64,000 nt of DNA, taken from Carya illinoinensis. Taxonomy: Eukaryota; Streptophyta; Magnoliopsida; Fagales; Juglandaceae. The notes under the pieces were generated by a model that had not been told where the DNA came from, did no database searches, and saw only the letters and a program-made list of their open reading frames with translations. A program made the position numbers and the translations under genes. Position 1 is the stretch's first letter. Every line of letters starts with the position of its first letter. Below are positions 32,292 to 44,640 of the stretch, piece after piece. The stretch spans positions 13,673,501 to 13,737,500 of the forward strand of contig NC_056764.1 in NCBI RefSeq assembly GCF_018687715.1, written 5' to 3'.

Positions 32292-35200
32292 CTATGAGAT
32301 CATGCCAGTACTCTCAAATATTTTTGAGTTATAGATGCTAGCTTCTGACATTTCGATCTGCACAATCTCAGACGTCGAATCCATGGCTTGATCAAGTTCC
32401 TTATCATGATCATGTTCATGAACTCCTTGATGCTCATATTGTTCTTCAACAATTTCATCAGCTAATTCGTTGGAAACATGAGCTTTGATCTCGCCCTCAT
32501 TAGACAATGCCGGCACTCGGTGATGATGATGTGAAGGCAAATCCAACGGATCCAGGGTTCTATTACTGCTTGATCCTGATCGTACAGAAACATCCTGCCC
32601 CCTTTTCTTCCTTTCCCTTGCTTCAGCATACCATTGATTTATTGCATGCACCGTTTGTCCTTCTAGGCCGACTCTGCTCTTGAATTGTGATCCCATCTGT
32701 GCATGTGCAAGCCATGTACAACGACAACTTATAATGTTATATTCAAGATGCAATCTATGTGCAATACCATATTTCACTTAAATGGATATGTGGTATCTAT
32801 TTAGCATAAAATAATAGGCATTTTGGTCATTTCACACCATGCATGTACCTGGGTTACAAGAGCGTAGAGGGGAAGAGTAATGTAACTGCACAACACTTGA
32901 ACTGTCACCCTGAAGATAAAATAAGAAGACAACATATATATTAATTAGGAAGAAGAAGAAGAAACTTACAAAACAAAAAGAAGAAAGAGATCGACCCACG
33001 TACGCTAATGCTACTCGGACAACGATGATTTCAATATTTTCATGGTAGCAAGACTTGATCCCATATTGCCACTGAAAATTAGAAAGTAATTAAACAAAGA
33101 TGGTCCAACTTGTTTGGAAATAAATGCACATGACACAATCACTCGACTGCATGCATTGAGTTTAAAGCATGCGATTATCATGACCAAATGGAAGCAAGCT
33201 GCCAAGCATACCGTGACCCAAACGAAGAAAGCAAGCTCAAATGCATTCTGGAAATGGTTAAGAAATTAAATCAAATATAAAATTAGTTAAACAGTCATGA
33301 ATTGATCTAACGGAGCAATTATCCAAAGTAGTACTAAAGATTCCTTTTTCTTTTTACCGTAAACAAAGTAAAATGCAGAATGGTCAAGACGAATTGGGGT
33401 CGATTGAACCAGAAATGACTGTCATTGAGTTGCACCACAGGTGTTCCTTTGATCACGCTATTCTGATCTTTGAGCTGAAGAGCCATTCTTGCTACAATTA
33501 TTTCCAGTTTGGTTCCAAGAAGTAGCACTAACTGCACAGTATAAATAAATATATCAAAATCGTCGAGTACTATCACTAATTAATCATGTAATATCTTAAA
33601 ATTTTGAATACGTACAATTAATGGGAGAAATGATAACCACAGATACATATGCCAACCTGATTAAGATCATCATAAATATCATTAGTTAATAATTAATGCT
33701 GTTTAAATTGATACATGAAATTGATGATCTTACAACACGTTCATGAACATTTTGTGCTGTTTGAAAACATTCTTCTCCGTATATATACATATGGTAGAAA
33801 GAGGGCATTTTGCTCACCGTGCACGTCGAGAAGAATGAAGACGACAACAATAAACCACATGGAAGGGCTGTCCAAAAGTGTGAAAATTAATATCATGATC
33901 TTATAATATTTGGATCTCATACAATGAAAGAAATACATTATTATTCATCATCTTATTATTGATCATCATGATCGTTTTGATATAATATTAGTCGACGATT
34001 GAAAATATATAATTACCAACAAAAAGATTTCCAAGATTCCCCGAAAGAATAAAATAGTGTTTTGGGCTGCAAACTTTCATGATGTTGGCTCTATCAAATC
34101 CTCAATTTCATTTTAATTCTAACAAATTCTGGAAAAAGTAAAGAGATTTTTAGAACTAATTAATTCTTAAGAGTACTGCTACAGTTACAAAGAGATTTTA
34201 ATAAAAATATACTCACAATTAAGTACTTGGTTTCATGTGTTAAATATGGCTTAAATATTTCTCAGCTTAATATATATATTGAGATTATTAAATAATTTTA
34301 TGTGATATATGTAACTGCTAATTACAAAACGTCTAGCTAGCTAGCATCATAGACCGACGACCGTTTGATATAAGCAAAAAAATCGATCAACCAAATTGGT
34401 CACAGACAGATGATCAGATATTCATGCAGGATCAAATAAGAGTATAATTAAATTAACAACCTGATGCCAACCACAGCTTTGAAATCCTCGTCCAGCGAAC
34501 GTTGTATGTACTTTTGGAAGTTGAAGGAGTTATTTGTTGACATATGGGCCTATAAAATCAGTGGAACTGAGTTAGATAATATTCTTCATTGGAAAACTTA
34601 CTTTAATGCAAATGGATTATTTAAAATAAATCTACAAAATAACATGGTATGGTTTGATATGATATATTAAATTATAAATTAAGTTATTTTTATCGTAAAA
34701 TAAATAATCTAGCAGGTCACATAAAGTCACGTCACTTTGTGAGTTTACTTTTACAGAATCCATTTATATTTGTAGCACTTCGATCTCTATGCTCACATTA
34801 TCTTAGTATTTTTCAAAAAATGCTTTGTTTGTATCCTTGAATGAGCTCAGCTAAGCTCATCTTAGATTCTGTTTTAGACCTATCCAAATATCTAAATATA
34901 TAACTCTCAAATCACTAAATATTACTTAACTCAAAACCTCTTTACATGTAGGACACATAATTTTTTTTAACTCAACATCTCTTTACTATGTCGGACCTAC
35001 AATATTTTTCAACTTCCTATAAATATATCTAAACTCATCTTAAATATTCAAACACATACAAACTTATCTTAGTTGGACTCTACAAAATTCACTCCACTAT
35101 ATATCTTAACTCACTACTATTTATAAATAATTCAACTTATTTCAATTCAGCTTAACATACAAACATATTTTAATGCGAGACTTATATAACTTAAAATTAT

Positions 35201-38200
35201 ATCTAATATTAAGTAACCTTCTCAATTATCTGAACAACAGGAGTTGAAAATTTAGAAAAGAGATAGAGAAACTAACCGAGATAAAGCCATGGCGTAGAGT
35301 TAGGTAGTCAACTTTGGCCACTGAATTGAAGAATTGTCGGAAGAAGCATTTCTGTTCCAATTCAAATTTGAGCAAACGACGGTATGGTCAGAATTAGAAA
35401 AATATTGTTCTTTTATTTTATATTTAATACATTTTAAGTGCCTGAACATCAATAAATATATAGCATATTGATTAATTAAGAAAGAAAAGGAATAATTACT
35501 ACTTACGATCCAAAGATGAAGTGATGTTCTTGTGAAAGAATTCATATGTCGGCGCCCGAACGTCGTTTGTCTTGTAATTCTAAATCGATTAGGATCTAAT
35601 TAAAAAGACAGTACTCATGATGTCAGGTAACAAAAAACTCAAATTTGTAAGGAGAAAGATAATTGTAATTGTGAACGTGCAAGCGACATGTATATATTTA
35701 AAAAAAATAAATAAATACAAGATTTATATGAAAAAATTAACTTTTTAATAATGAATTCTATTTTTTTTAAAGCAATTGTATAGTATTTGCGCAATTGCTG
35801 ATTATACATAGCATTACTTATCCTTTATATTTTGATCAATTTGTACATATCATTATTCAAATTATAGTGTTAGCTAGCTCGTAGGAATACTAAGGATCAA
35901 AGCATAGAGGCCTAAAAATTGATTAATTAGTATGGAATGATGGAGAGATAAATGGCGATACAATGTTTAGAATATTCTATTTTCTGATCAAGAAACATGT
36001 TAGGATACTAATGAGATATAAACTTATAAATATCTCTAATTTTATATCTCATCATGACTAGGATCCTAAAACAACCGAAGCATTTCATTCGTCAATATTA
36101 GAATAAAGATTTTACTCATGAATCATGATCATCACTACATCACAAACGTCGTTCACACATGATTTTTTATTTTTATTTTTTATTCTTTGGCAAATATATG
36201 ATATAGGGATAATGATCAGTAGAATAATTCAATTAGTTTATACTGAATAAAATAAAATAAAAACAAGTATGGACTGGTGTGCGGTGTATGAGATGATGAC
36301 TCTTATCACATTATCACATTAGCAAATAAAAACAAGCAAACCTCCATCACATTATTTTAAAAAAAGAAGCTCTTGCCTTTTATAATTATTCAATGGACTC
36401 TAATTATAGTGACTCAAGGAAGGACCAAATCATGTTTAAACCCATATTCTTTAAAAGACTAATAATCAAGAGGATCATAGTCATATTCATGAAGATGCAT
36501 GCCCCACATTGATCTGCTAGTGCTGTCTTTATAGCTAAAAGCCGAGGATAGACGTCGATATATCGTTAGCCTCTCGTATAGATACGATTATAAAAATGCC
36601 AACCTTTAATTACAACACACCGAACGACTTCAATAATTTAAAGCTTTGTGCTTTTAAAAACAAAGTCGTGGTTGGTTTCCACCACCTCTAATGGGAAATG
36701 GAAAGGAAAAAAAAAAAAAAAACAGAGACCTTATTTAATATGGGGTTAAAGAGATGGAAAATAAACAAAGATCGCCCACCTTGCTAGGTATACGTTTAGA
36801 AAAAAAAAAAAAAGGTGAATAAGAAGATGATCATGGCTGTGATCTTGTGAGATTCTGTCTATATTTTAGCAAGTGGACAAACAAAGAGACTGGGAAAGCT
36901 AACGTTCCCGTCAAGGTAGACCAGACACAAAAAAATGACTTAACGCAGAAGCTAATATAATGAATTAATGAGTAAAGAATAAGTTCAATTAATATATGTT
37001 ATATAATATATGGAGATCTTGTACAGTTTTTTCATTCGAAAATATAGCAACATGTTATATATACATATATACACACACACACACTTTTTATCCCTTTTTT
37101 TAGTTTTATATTTACAGAGACATTTCTAGATCTTAGAATTAAAGAAGACCCCGATTTCATGCGAAGACTAATTTTTAAAATATTTTTAGAACAGCTAACA
37201 ATTTTTTTTTTTTATTTTTTTTATGAATTAAAGAACTAATGACGTTTTGTTTTTGTCAATAAACAAGTTTGCAAGGAGATTAATCTCACCATTAGCCACT
37301 TGATATTCGACTGTCTGAGTTTCTCTTTCCCAAGCTTCCCAGCGCCTCATCTAATGATCATATGCAAATAATATATATATTCATCATGGCGACACATCCG
37401 GTTGCAATTAAAGAGAAAAAATCAAAGAACAATCAAGAGTTAGATTGGGAGATCAGATTGCTAGTATTCGTTGTGTTTAAAATAAATAAACCTAATGCCT
37501 CTTAATAATGACTTCGCCCCAAATGATACTACCCCTAATCTTCGGGGGCAATGAATTAGTTCACGATTGGGATCAGTTGTGAGTTTGAACCTTGATTAAT
37601 TATGCAGTTATTATAAGTAGTCATATTAGTTACAATTATGAGTCGTGCAAGCGCCGCACATTTCTGTGAGGTTTAAACCTCACATTTCTGTGCGGCAACA
37701 TGAAGTCGTGGGAAATGCCTAGCTCAACTCATGGCAAATAATTCTGTACTCACGGATTCGTATGCTCTTCATCACGTGCAAAATAGCGATGATGCGATAT
37801 GGTGGAAAAAAATTAAATTCTGACGTTAAAAGTTTTATGCCACGAAGAATATACATTAATGGATTCTTTTTCCCGTTAGAAGAAAAGGGTGGCATTAAAA
37901 GATGAAATTCGTGGAAAAAAACATAATTGCCAGTAAAGTATTTGTCACCACTGTGATCTCATGGTAAATGACATGTTTCACTCCCACAGATTACTCTGGT
38001 GACAAAATCCCCACTTATTGCCACGATATTGTGTCGTGGAACAAGAACTCGTGACAATAAGCTACTTTTCTTGTAGTGTTTATCATTAAAAAATTAATTT
38101 TTCATGTAAATTTTATATTTATAATTTACTTTATTTAAAAGAAATATACTACACTTGCTATGCATAAAAACTCTATGACTACAAATATCATTTCTCCATT

Positions 38201-38796
38201 AAACTTACAGCTGTTTTAGGTTTGGTAAATATTGAATGTGTTGCGTACCGTTAACGGCAAAACAAATTTATCTACAGCCTTGCTTTAGTGGTCCTTACGA
38301 TACGACAAAAAATTTCAACTATATATAGTACTTATTGTTCTCACTAGGCACAGATTGGTTGGGACCTGTTTGCGGTCGTTGGGGGTGAAAAAACCGCTCA
38401 TGAACGCCGGTTTTGTGCTGGAGTGATCGGATCACTCCCGGCGTTTCGTGCGGTGGGCGGCCGGCACCATGATGTTTTATTATTTCAAAACTTTTAGGGA
38501 AAAATATTGGAAGATGTAATACATGGATTTCTAATATTTCTGTAGAAATGATCAGAATGTCTATATTTTGCATACCAAATCTATTCTTGTCTTCATATGA
38601 GAACAATTTATTTAGCAAGTGGGCATACGTACGTACCTTGGCCCTTCCTAAAGCCATGGTGAGAACAGTGTAGACAATATGCATAACTGCTAACACAAAT
38701 ATAAATGTGTTGAGCTGAAGAATCCCCTCTGGTGATATAAATGACGTCTTTCCCTGCAAATAAATCGAATGAAAGAAATATTCAGATCAAAGGAAG

Positions 38797-38865
<69 letters not shown>

Positions 38866-39784
38866 TCCTCTTTTCCAAATGAATAATTAATTAAGATCAA
38901 TATTATATAACGTACCTTGGAATCACAATATTCAGAAGAAGTACTGGTTTCAGCTGTAGCCAATTTTCTTCTGTCAGGTTGCCGCGGAACATTCTCAAGA
39001 ACATCTTTTCCTGGGAAATAATATTCAGATGCTCCAGTCCATAAATGAGCAATTAATCCTAGTGCTTTGGTAGTTTTGGTTGTTGGACTTACACGGCAAG
39101 GAAGCATGGTATCTGCAACTCTAATCGGTATACAGATTTTGGAAATGTATCTTTGAGTTCCTGCTAATATGAGAGACATGAAACCCAAGAGAATCAACAC
39201 TGCAAGGACACCATATACAAATTAGTCAACACAAACGTTTACCTCCGTTTCCAATTACCATATAACTTGTTAAAATTCTAAAACCTACCAGATTTAAGCT
39301 TCTCCAGAGCCTCGAACAAAGCTGTTTTCCGGTGTTTTCTGAGCCACTGCACCAATTAGAAGCCCAATACAGGCTGGGATTTGTAAAAATTTTCATAATT
39401 AAGAACATAATTTAAAGTAGTTTTCTTTACGGCAAACATCATGCCGTTCATGAGTTAGCAATTGTGAAGGGCCTTTCCTGCTAGTGAAAAAAAGGGTTTC
39501 TTTGAGCACCGAAAAGAAAGAAAAGTTCCTCCATCAAATTATTGCAGACCATACGGCTGCCACACACAGGTAGTATTACTACTACTACTTCCGATCGAGG
39601 TGAAAGGTTATCTTTATTTTCATCATTTTCTTGTATGTTTACTTACGTTGGAAAGGAGATGGATCAAGTGCTCCATAAAGAGAGATACGGAGATGAAGAC
39701 AAAGCAAACGGTGGCTAGAGCCCAGACGGGTGTGTCTTGGAGAGAGCGAGAAGTATTGCTTCCTTCTCCCTCGGCTGCAGCCAT
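32292..39784 (-). CDS. MLO family seven-transmembrane protein, 15 exons, apparently intact
   Basis: MLO proteins are plant plasma-membrane calcium-permeable channels. Family members act in powdery mildew susceptibility, pollen tube and root responses. Exons (minus order): 39784-39647, 39346-39289, 39199-38916, 38753-38637, 37350-37290, 35595-35507, 35351-35277, 34549-34461, 33867-33818, 33656-33616, 33531-33358, 33247-33212, 33071-33004, 32909-32849, 32696-32292. All junctions are GT-AG and phases match, giving 1746 nt or 581 residues, the usual length. The start [19 protein letters not shown] precedes the first membrane segment. Hallmarks: [24 protein letters not shown] exon 2 (first residue W here), SKICIP (about residue 86), [18 protein letters not shown] (219-236), [20 protein letters not shown] (251-270), [16 protein letters not shown] ending about 450, and a calmodulin-binding tail [15 protein letters not shown] (about 464-478). 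His- and acid-rich C-tail. Wording in exons 5-8 is closest, from memory, to Arabidopsis MLO3 (clade VI), not the mildew-linked clade V; I am less sure of that. Confidence 0.93.
34826..35165. mobile_element. MITE-like element in MLO intron 7
   Basis: Imperfect inverted ends tgtttgtatcc (34826) and catacaaaca (35156-35165) bracket about 340 bp of AT-rich DNA rich in ctcaactca / cttaactca words. This resembles a MITE class seen again at 52200-52557. It lies wholly within the intron between exons 7 and 8 of the MLO gene. No clear 8 bp TSD was found. Confidence 0.5.
37560..38079. mobile_element. CACTA-like transposon end in MLO intron 4
   Basis: The stretch ends cttttcttgtagtg at 38066-38079, the reverse complement of the CACTACAAGAAA terminus of CACTA (En/Spm) elements. 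Just inside are repeated sub-terminal words gccacga, gtcgtgg, tcgtgac and gccacgaag, as usual for the family. The opposite CACTAC end was not found, so this is a one-ended remnant or a diverged non-autonomous element. It lies in the 1286 bp intron between MLO exons 4 and 5. Confidence 0.6.
37653..37696. repeat. 44 bp near-perfect palindrome in MLO intron 4
   Basis: The sequence gccgcaca-tttc-tgtgaggttt is mirrored by aaacctca-catttctg-tgcggc. All positions pair except a 4-base internal bubble on each arm; the centre is the perfect palindrome tgaggtttaaacctca. It could form a cruciform or hairpin, and lies within the CACTA-like segment. Confidence 0.8.
38800..38863. repeat. (GA)n microsatellite in MLO intron 3
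   Basis: About 30 GA dinucleotides lie in the short intron (38754-38915) between MLO exons 3 and 4. Seen from the minus strand it is a CT tract about 50 bp upstream of the exon 4 acceptor, i.e. beyond but near the polypyrimidine region. It produces spurious Ser-Leu ORFs. Confidence 0.95.
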
Positions 39785-40262
39785 ATTTACTCCTATTTCG
39801 TCTTGAAAACTGGATCAACATCGGGAGCTAGGAGAAGTTAAAAAAGGAAAAGAACGGGGGTGGAATCAAGGTCATGAGTTCTGAAATAAAAATCCACACA
39901 CCAACGAAGAAGAATTAGTAACCGGTTTTAGCTCTTCAACGCTTCTTTGAACCTCTGACTTCGCCCATTTTGGAGTCAATTTTGCGAACGATTTGCACCG
40001 GTGAAGGTATTAACTTCGGTTTTACTTTGACAGGGTTGTGAAGTTTTATGTGATTTAATATTTGAGGACCTTTAACCCTTCAAATGCTGCTTCCAAGTTC
40101 CAGCTTTGGACTCGCCCATTTTGGAGTCGGTGGTACTTAATTGCTGGTGTAGGCCGTATCTAATTTGATTGGTTCTGCTTTGTTCGGATCCAAGTCAGTT
40201 GTGTCAAGTGGGTTTGTGCAGTATGGTTTATTCATGTGGTGGCTCCATTTGATAACTCGACC
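39785..40262 (-). promoter_or_regulatory. 5' flank of the MLO gene
   Basis: This is non-coding DNA between the MLO start codon and the tail of the neighbouring LINE, so the gene's own upstream region is under 500 bp before transposon DNA begins. The sequence cgcccattttggagtc occurs twice, at about 39963 and 40114, about 151 bp apart, within longer similar stretches. No convincing TATA box was seen. Any promoter must lie here or within the LINE. Confidence 0.4.
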
Positions 40263-40286
40263 CCTTTTCTTCTTCTTCTTATTCTT

Positions 40287-40317
<31 letters not shown>

Positions 40318-40362
40318 TTATTTTATTTTATTTTATTATTTTATTATTTTTATTTTTTATCA
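40263..40362 (-). repeat. LINE tail: (CTT)n and AT-rich microsatellite
   Basis: On the + strand the sequence runs cttcttcttctt for about 50 bp and then ttattattttatttta. Read on the minus strand this is an A-rich (AAAT/AAG)n tail directly after the LINE 3' end, as expected for target-primed reverse transcription. Confidence 0.85.
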
Positions 40363-40479
40363 AACGATGAAACCCCTTTGTTAAGTAAACCAGATTTCAT
40401 AATACATAGAGGAAATGAAATGCAAGAAATACAAAAGAAATAATTACAACATTCAACAAAAGTTATGGTGGATCCTTCC

Positions 40480-40940
40480 CACTGTGGAACTCCAATATAC
40501 AGTCCGGAAGTTTGATGAATTCCGATATGTCTTCAAAGAAATTATTTGAAGATGCTCATTGTGCCAGTGTATGCGGGCACCAATTCTGAGTCTGGTGTAT
40601 TTTGACAACCTCCCGACCATTTATCAAACTTGTTGAGAATTATTTGGCATTTCTTATCCTACATTCAATAGTCTATTATGAGATTTGTTGGGAATTGTTT
40701 AGAACTGAGATTACCACCTGCGAGTCCCCTTCAATGATGACATTCTTCCATTGTCCACCTGCTGCCATGTTGATACCAATGAAAGCTACAAGGACTTCAG
40801 CTCCATTTGCATTACAAATGGAAGAGAATTCAGTTATGCAACCCAAAACATTACCTAAGTAGTCCCTACAAACAACTCCAGCTAAACTACCATTCTTTCT
40901 CACTGCTACATCAAAGGCTATCGAAATCTATCCTAAGGCA
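40480..40940 (-). pseudogene. LINE RNase H domain
   Basis: This is a plant-LINE RNase H (RVT_3) segment: FDVAVRKNGSLAGVVCRD, then NGAEVLVAFIGINMA and NVIIEGDSQVVISVL. The Asp, Glu and Asp of the active site are all kept. Two consecutive stops follow at about 40676 and the C-terminus is decayed. Confidence 0.75.
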
Positions 40941-41199
40941 GGAGGAGTCCAGATGGGATTATCCTGAGATATTTTGAGAACCCAGGCATACCTATGTTCG
41001 TGATAAAGGTTTTCATTCTTACCACAAATTTGTCTAAAGGTATGGATTGTGAGCCATGAATTATTTGATTTGTATAGAACTAGGCACAATCCATAGCAAG
41101 AATTGCAAATAGTTGGAAACTTCTAACATCTTGCAACTAGAGATTTAGTTTAGCAGCAGGTTGGAGAATAACCTAAATCCAATTAGTGATGTCATTACC

Positions 41200-43135
41200 A
41201 GCTATATCCTCAATATTTAAGGGCCTAGAAGATTGCCTCCAAAGAATTCTTGACTAGGGACAGTTTAAAAATAGATGGGAAGTTGTTTCTTCTGCTGATT
41301 AACAGATAGGGTAGAGAGCCTAGTTATTGCTAAGGGAAAGGCATTGCTTTAATAAAGATCTGGTGGGAAGAATATCATTCAAGATTTTCTAGGTGAGGAG
41401 CTTAAGGGTCTTGAACATGGAGAGACCAAAGCAGTTTCCAAATGCGGGGAGTGTGTAGAATTTCCTGACTATGGGAGTTAGAAACAATAGTAACATAATC
41501 AGATTTAATAAAGAATTTGTCACTAGAGTGGTGGACCCATTTGAGGCTATAACTCATATTCTAGAAATTATATTGCATAAGAGGGATTTTGAAAATCTCT
41601 CTTACCGTGGAACCCGAGAAGAGGGCTTGCAAGAGAAGGTTATTCCACCTTCTTGTTCCTCGAGAGTAAGCTCAAAAACTCTCACGTTAGGGTCATTGAA
41701 GATGTCAGGAGAAGAAGGCATTGGTAATGCTAGGAAGATGGATGGAATCCAAGAATCTTTCCACACAAAGGTATTGACCCCATTATTAATTTGATGACAG
41801 AAACTATTTGCGAGGAACTCCCTTTGCTTGGCCAAGCCTTTCCAAAATCTAGAATCATTTCGCTTAATGGAAACTTCAAACCAAGAGTTTGCTTGCAAAT
41901 AAGTACTGGAGAGTACCTTTTTCCAAAGACTAGAATCATTTTGAAGAAGGGCCCAACCAAGTTTACTTAGAAGAGCTCTATTGAAATTTGAAGTAAGTCT
42001 CAACTCCAGTCCATCCATGGATTTGGGTTTGCAGATGGAGTTCCAAGACTATGGAGTGAAATTGTGGGCCTTTTTAGGATCAAATATCCACCAAAATCTC
42101 ATAAGGGATCTATCAATACTACTTGCAATAGTCTTTGGGAGGAGTATACTAGACATCATGTAGGTTGGAATGACACTAGCTACCAATCTTATCAAGGTTG
42201 TTCTATTAGATCGAGATAAAAGTTTAGCCTTCCATCTAGCTAATTTCCCTTGGATTTTTTCTTTAATCACTTAAAAAAAAAACTCATATTGTTTCTATCC
42301 AGATTTAGGGGGAGGCCTAGATACTTCGGATTTCTAGTGTGAGCCTAAACCCTAGGATAGCTCTAATATCTCTGAGGGAGGGGGGAGGAGTTTTTGTGCT
42401 GAAATGAATGAAGGATTTGTTTTGATTAAATCTTTGACCCAACCACTTAGAGTACTTGTCAAGACATTTAAAAAAAGAATGGGCATTCCTAACTGAAGTT
42501 GCTCTGAATAAGATAAGATCATCCGCAAAAAGAAGGTGAGTTATCATAGGCCCACCCCTACCCATTTTAATACCTCAAATATTGCCCAAATTTTCCTCCC
42601 TATTAATCAATCTTGAGAGAACTTCACTACTGATGATAAAAAGGAAAGGAGAAAGAGGGTCACCTTACCTTAAGGGCTTATTGGGTTGAATGTAGCCACA
42701 AGGCTCACCATTTATTAACACAGAGAAGGAGGCAGAGGTAATGCAAGTTCTTATCCAATTAAACCATTTCTCATGAAAGCCTAGGCAGTTAAGAATACCT
42801 AGAAGAAATTCCCACTCCATAAAGTCAAAAGCTTTTTCCATGTTAATTTTGATGACTATTAAACCTTTCTTCCTTCTAGTCTTTTTTATAAATTGAAAAC
42901 TTTCTTGGGCCACAATAGTATTCTCTTGAATGATTTTCCTAGGGATAAAGGCAGATTGGTAGGGTGAAATGAAGGTGGTGAGAACTTTTTTGAGCCTGTT
43001 AACTAGGATTTTTGCGATGATTTTGTAGCACACATTGGAGAGACTAATAGGCCTAAACTGATAGACGGTAATAAGAGAATCAGCTTTTGGAAGTAAGACA
43101 ATGTTTGTGTGTGATTTAACTCTTGCAAGAAATGT
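41200..43135 (-). pseudogene. LINE reverse transcriptase and zinc-knuckle domains
   Basis: Minus-strand reading in order: HTNIVLLPKADSLITVYQFR and PISLSNVCYKIIAKILVNRL (about 43110-43000); PYQSAFIPRKIIQENTIVAQ; the INMEKAFDFMEWEF segment with the first catalytic Asp; then HLLFADDLILFRA with the F-A-D-D motif (about 42535). This is followed by GKLARWKAKLLSRSNRTTLI and PTYMMSSILLPKTIA (42240-42130), then KLGWALLQNDSSLWKKVLSS (about 41960). A zinc knuckle ends it (LPTRSLL ... CPIC/ALYPIC ... EETTSHLFLNCP, about 41360-41240). There are breaks at about 42565-42660, 42280 and 41600. The product would reverse-transcribe LINE RNA. Confidence 0.82.
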
Positions 43136-43855
43136 CCATTTTAAAAGAAATGCTTGATAACCCTATTAAGATCGTCTTTTATGATCTCCTAGAAATGCTT
43201 ATAGAAGAAACTCGTAAAACCATCAGGACTAGGGGATTTGGAGGAGGGAGTTTGTTCGATAGTTTCCAGAATTTCCTTATCAGATGGAATCATGCAAAGC
43301 CATTCATTTTCACTAGGAGAGATTTGCTCAGGAAATAGATTTTCAAGAGCATGTAGAAAGATTGGTTAAGAGGATTGATAGTTTGGCTAAAATGGTCCAG
43401 AAACATTGTTTTAATAATAGAGGGGGTCATTAATCCATTGATTTGCAGAGTTTTTTAAATAGGAAATGTTGTTTCTTCTTCTTCTCATTGTGGAGGTTAC
43501 ATGAAAGAATTTCGTATTAAGATCAGTAGTTATCAACCACTGAAGTCTTGATTTTTACCTCCATAAGATTTCTTCTCTTTTCAATTGTTCCGAGAGACAG
43601 ATTTTCAGATTTTCCTCTAATTGGATGGATTCTTCATAGGGCTCTTCAGATTGAATTTGAGATAATTGGCAATTTAGATTTTTTGTCATTGTCTGGATAT
43701 GGCCAAAGTTTATCCTATTCCATGTTGTGAGAGCTTTCCTAACAAATTTTAGTTTTTGAGAATGAATGAATGAAGGGGAACCTACAACTCTACTATCCCA
43801 ACTGCTCTTAATGACTTGGAGGCAGCTTGGATCCTGAGCTCAAAATTCTTCAAAT

Positions 43856-44640
43856 TTAAAAGAGTGACAATTTTTTTTTTTTTTTTAAGACTGTTGTGTC
43901 CAGAAGTTGAGGAGCATGATCAAAGGTATGGATGGGCAAGTGCAAGATTTTAGTGTCCGGCAACAGTAGAGTCCAATTAGTGTTTGCAATACTTCTATCT
44001 AATCTCTCTCGAATATGATCGTTGCTAGTTTTGTTATTAGACCAAGTGAATTTAGAGTCTTGAAATCCTAAGTCTCCTAGACCATGTTCGTTCATAAAAA
44101 GCTTAAGCCCTGACAGATGAAGAAGCAAAGGACCAACCACTGAATTTTTCAAATTGAGTAATGATAGAATTCAAATCAGCTAAGCCTAAAATAGGACTAG
44201 GATACATTGCTGCTATAGAGTTAACAAGAGACCAAAAATTTTGTTTTTCCTACAATTGAGTAGGACAGTAGGCTAGTAATAGAAGCTAGGGAGTATGCAT
44301 AGGGTCTGAATACACTAACAAAGCCATAGTATTACTATTAACAAAGATAGGTTCAACATCAATGCTAGGTCGCCACATACATAACAAACCTCCCATTTCC
44401 TTGGGGTAGGGATATGTAAGTACAAAGAAAACCCAAGCCTATTTACAACACCCACAATATTATTATCCGAAAGAAGTGTTTTTAAAAGAAAAATTAAATC
44501 AGGGAGGTGAATCCTGATTTGTGCCCTTAAACTATGGATTGTAGGTGGTCGGACAGTGCCTCTGCAATCTAGGTAATGATTCTCATATCTTTTTTTTTTG
44601 TTTTTGGGAGGGGGGGGGGGGGGAGGGATGGTTAGGGTCC
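43856..44640 (-). pseudogene. LINE endonuclease (EEP) domain
   Basis: Minus-strand reading begins with the NCRGTVRPPTIHSLRAQI-like motif (here YLDCRGTVRPP, about 44570). It continues HLPDLIFLLKTLLSDNNIVG, a gap, then SVVGPLLLHLSGLKLFMNEH, GLGDLGFQDSKFTWSNNKTS and the RERLDRSIANTNWTLLLPDT stretch (44150-43960). The downstream WS/SDHAP-type motif (TFDHAPQLL) corresponds to the conserved SDH active-site segment, with Phe-Asp-His here. This domain nicks target DNA. The N-terminal start is disrupted near 44600 by poly-C/poly-A runs. Confidence 0.75.

Noticed and set aside
34008..34080. Possible extra MLO exon (minus strand, with an ag acceptor and gtaatt donor)
   Set aside because: Its translation does not match the MLO family, and exons 8 and 9 already join in phase without it.
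38690..39200. Long Ser-Leu-rich minus-strand ORFs over MLO exon 3 and intron 3
   Set aside because: The Ser-Leu part is the GA/CT microsatellite in the intron; only the spliced exon 3 (38916-39199) is coding.
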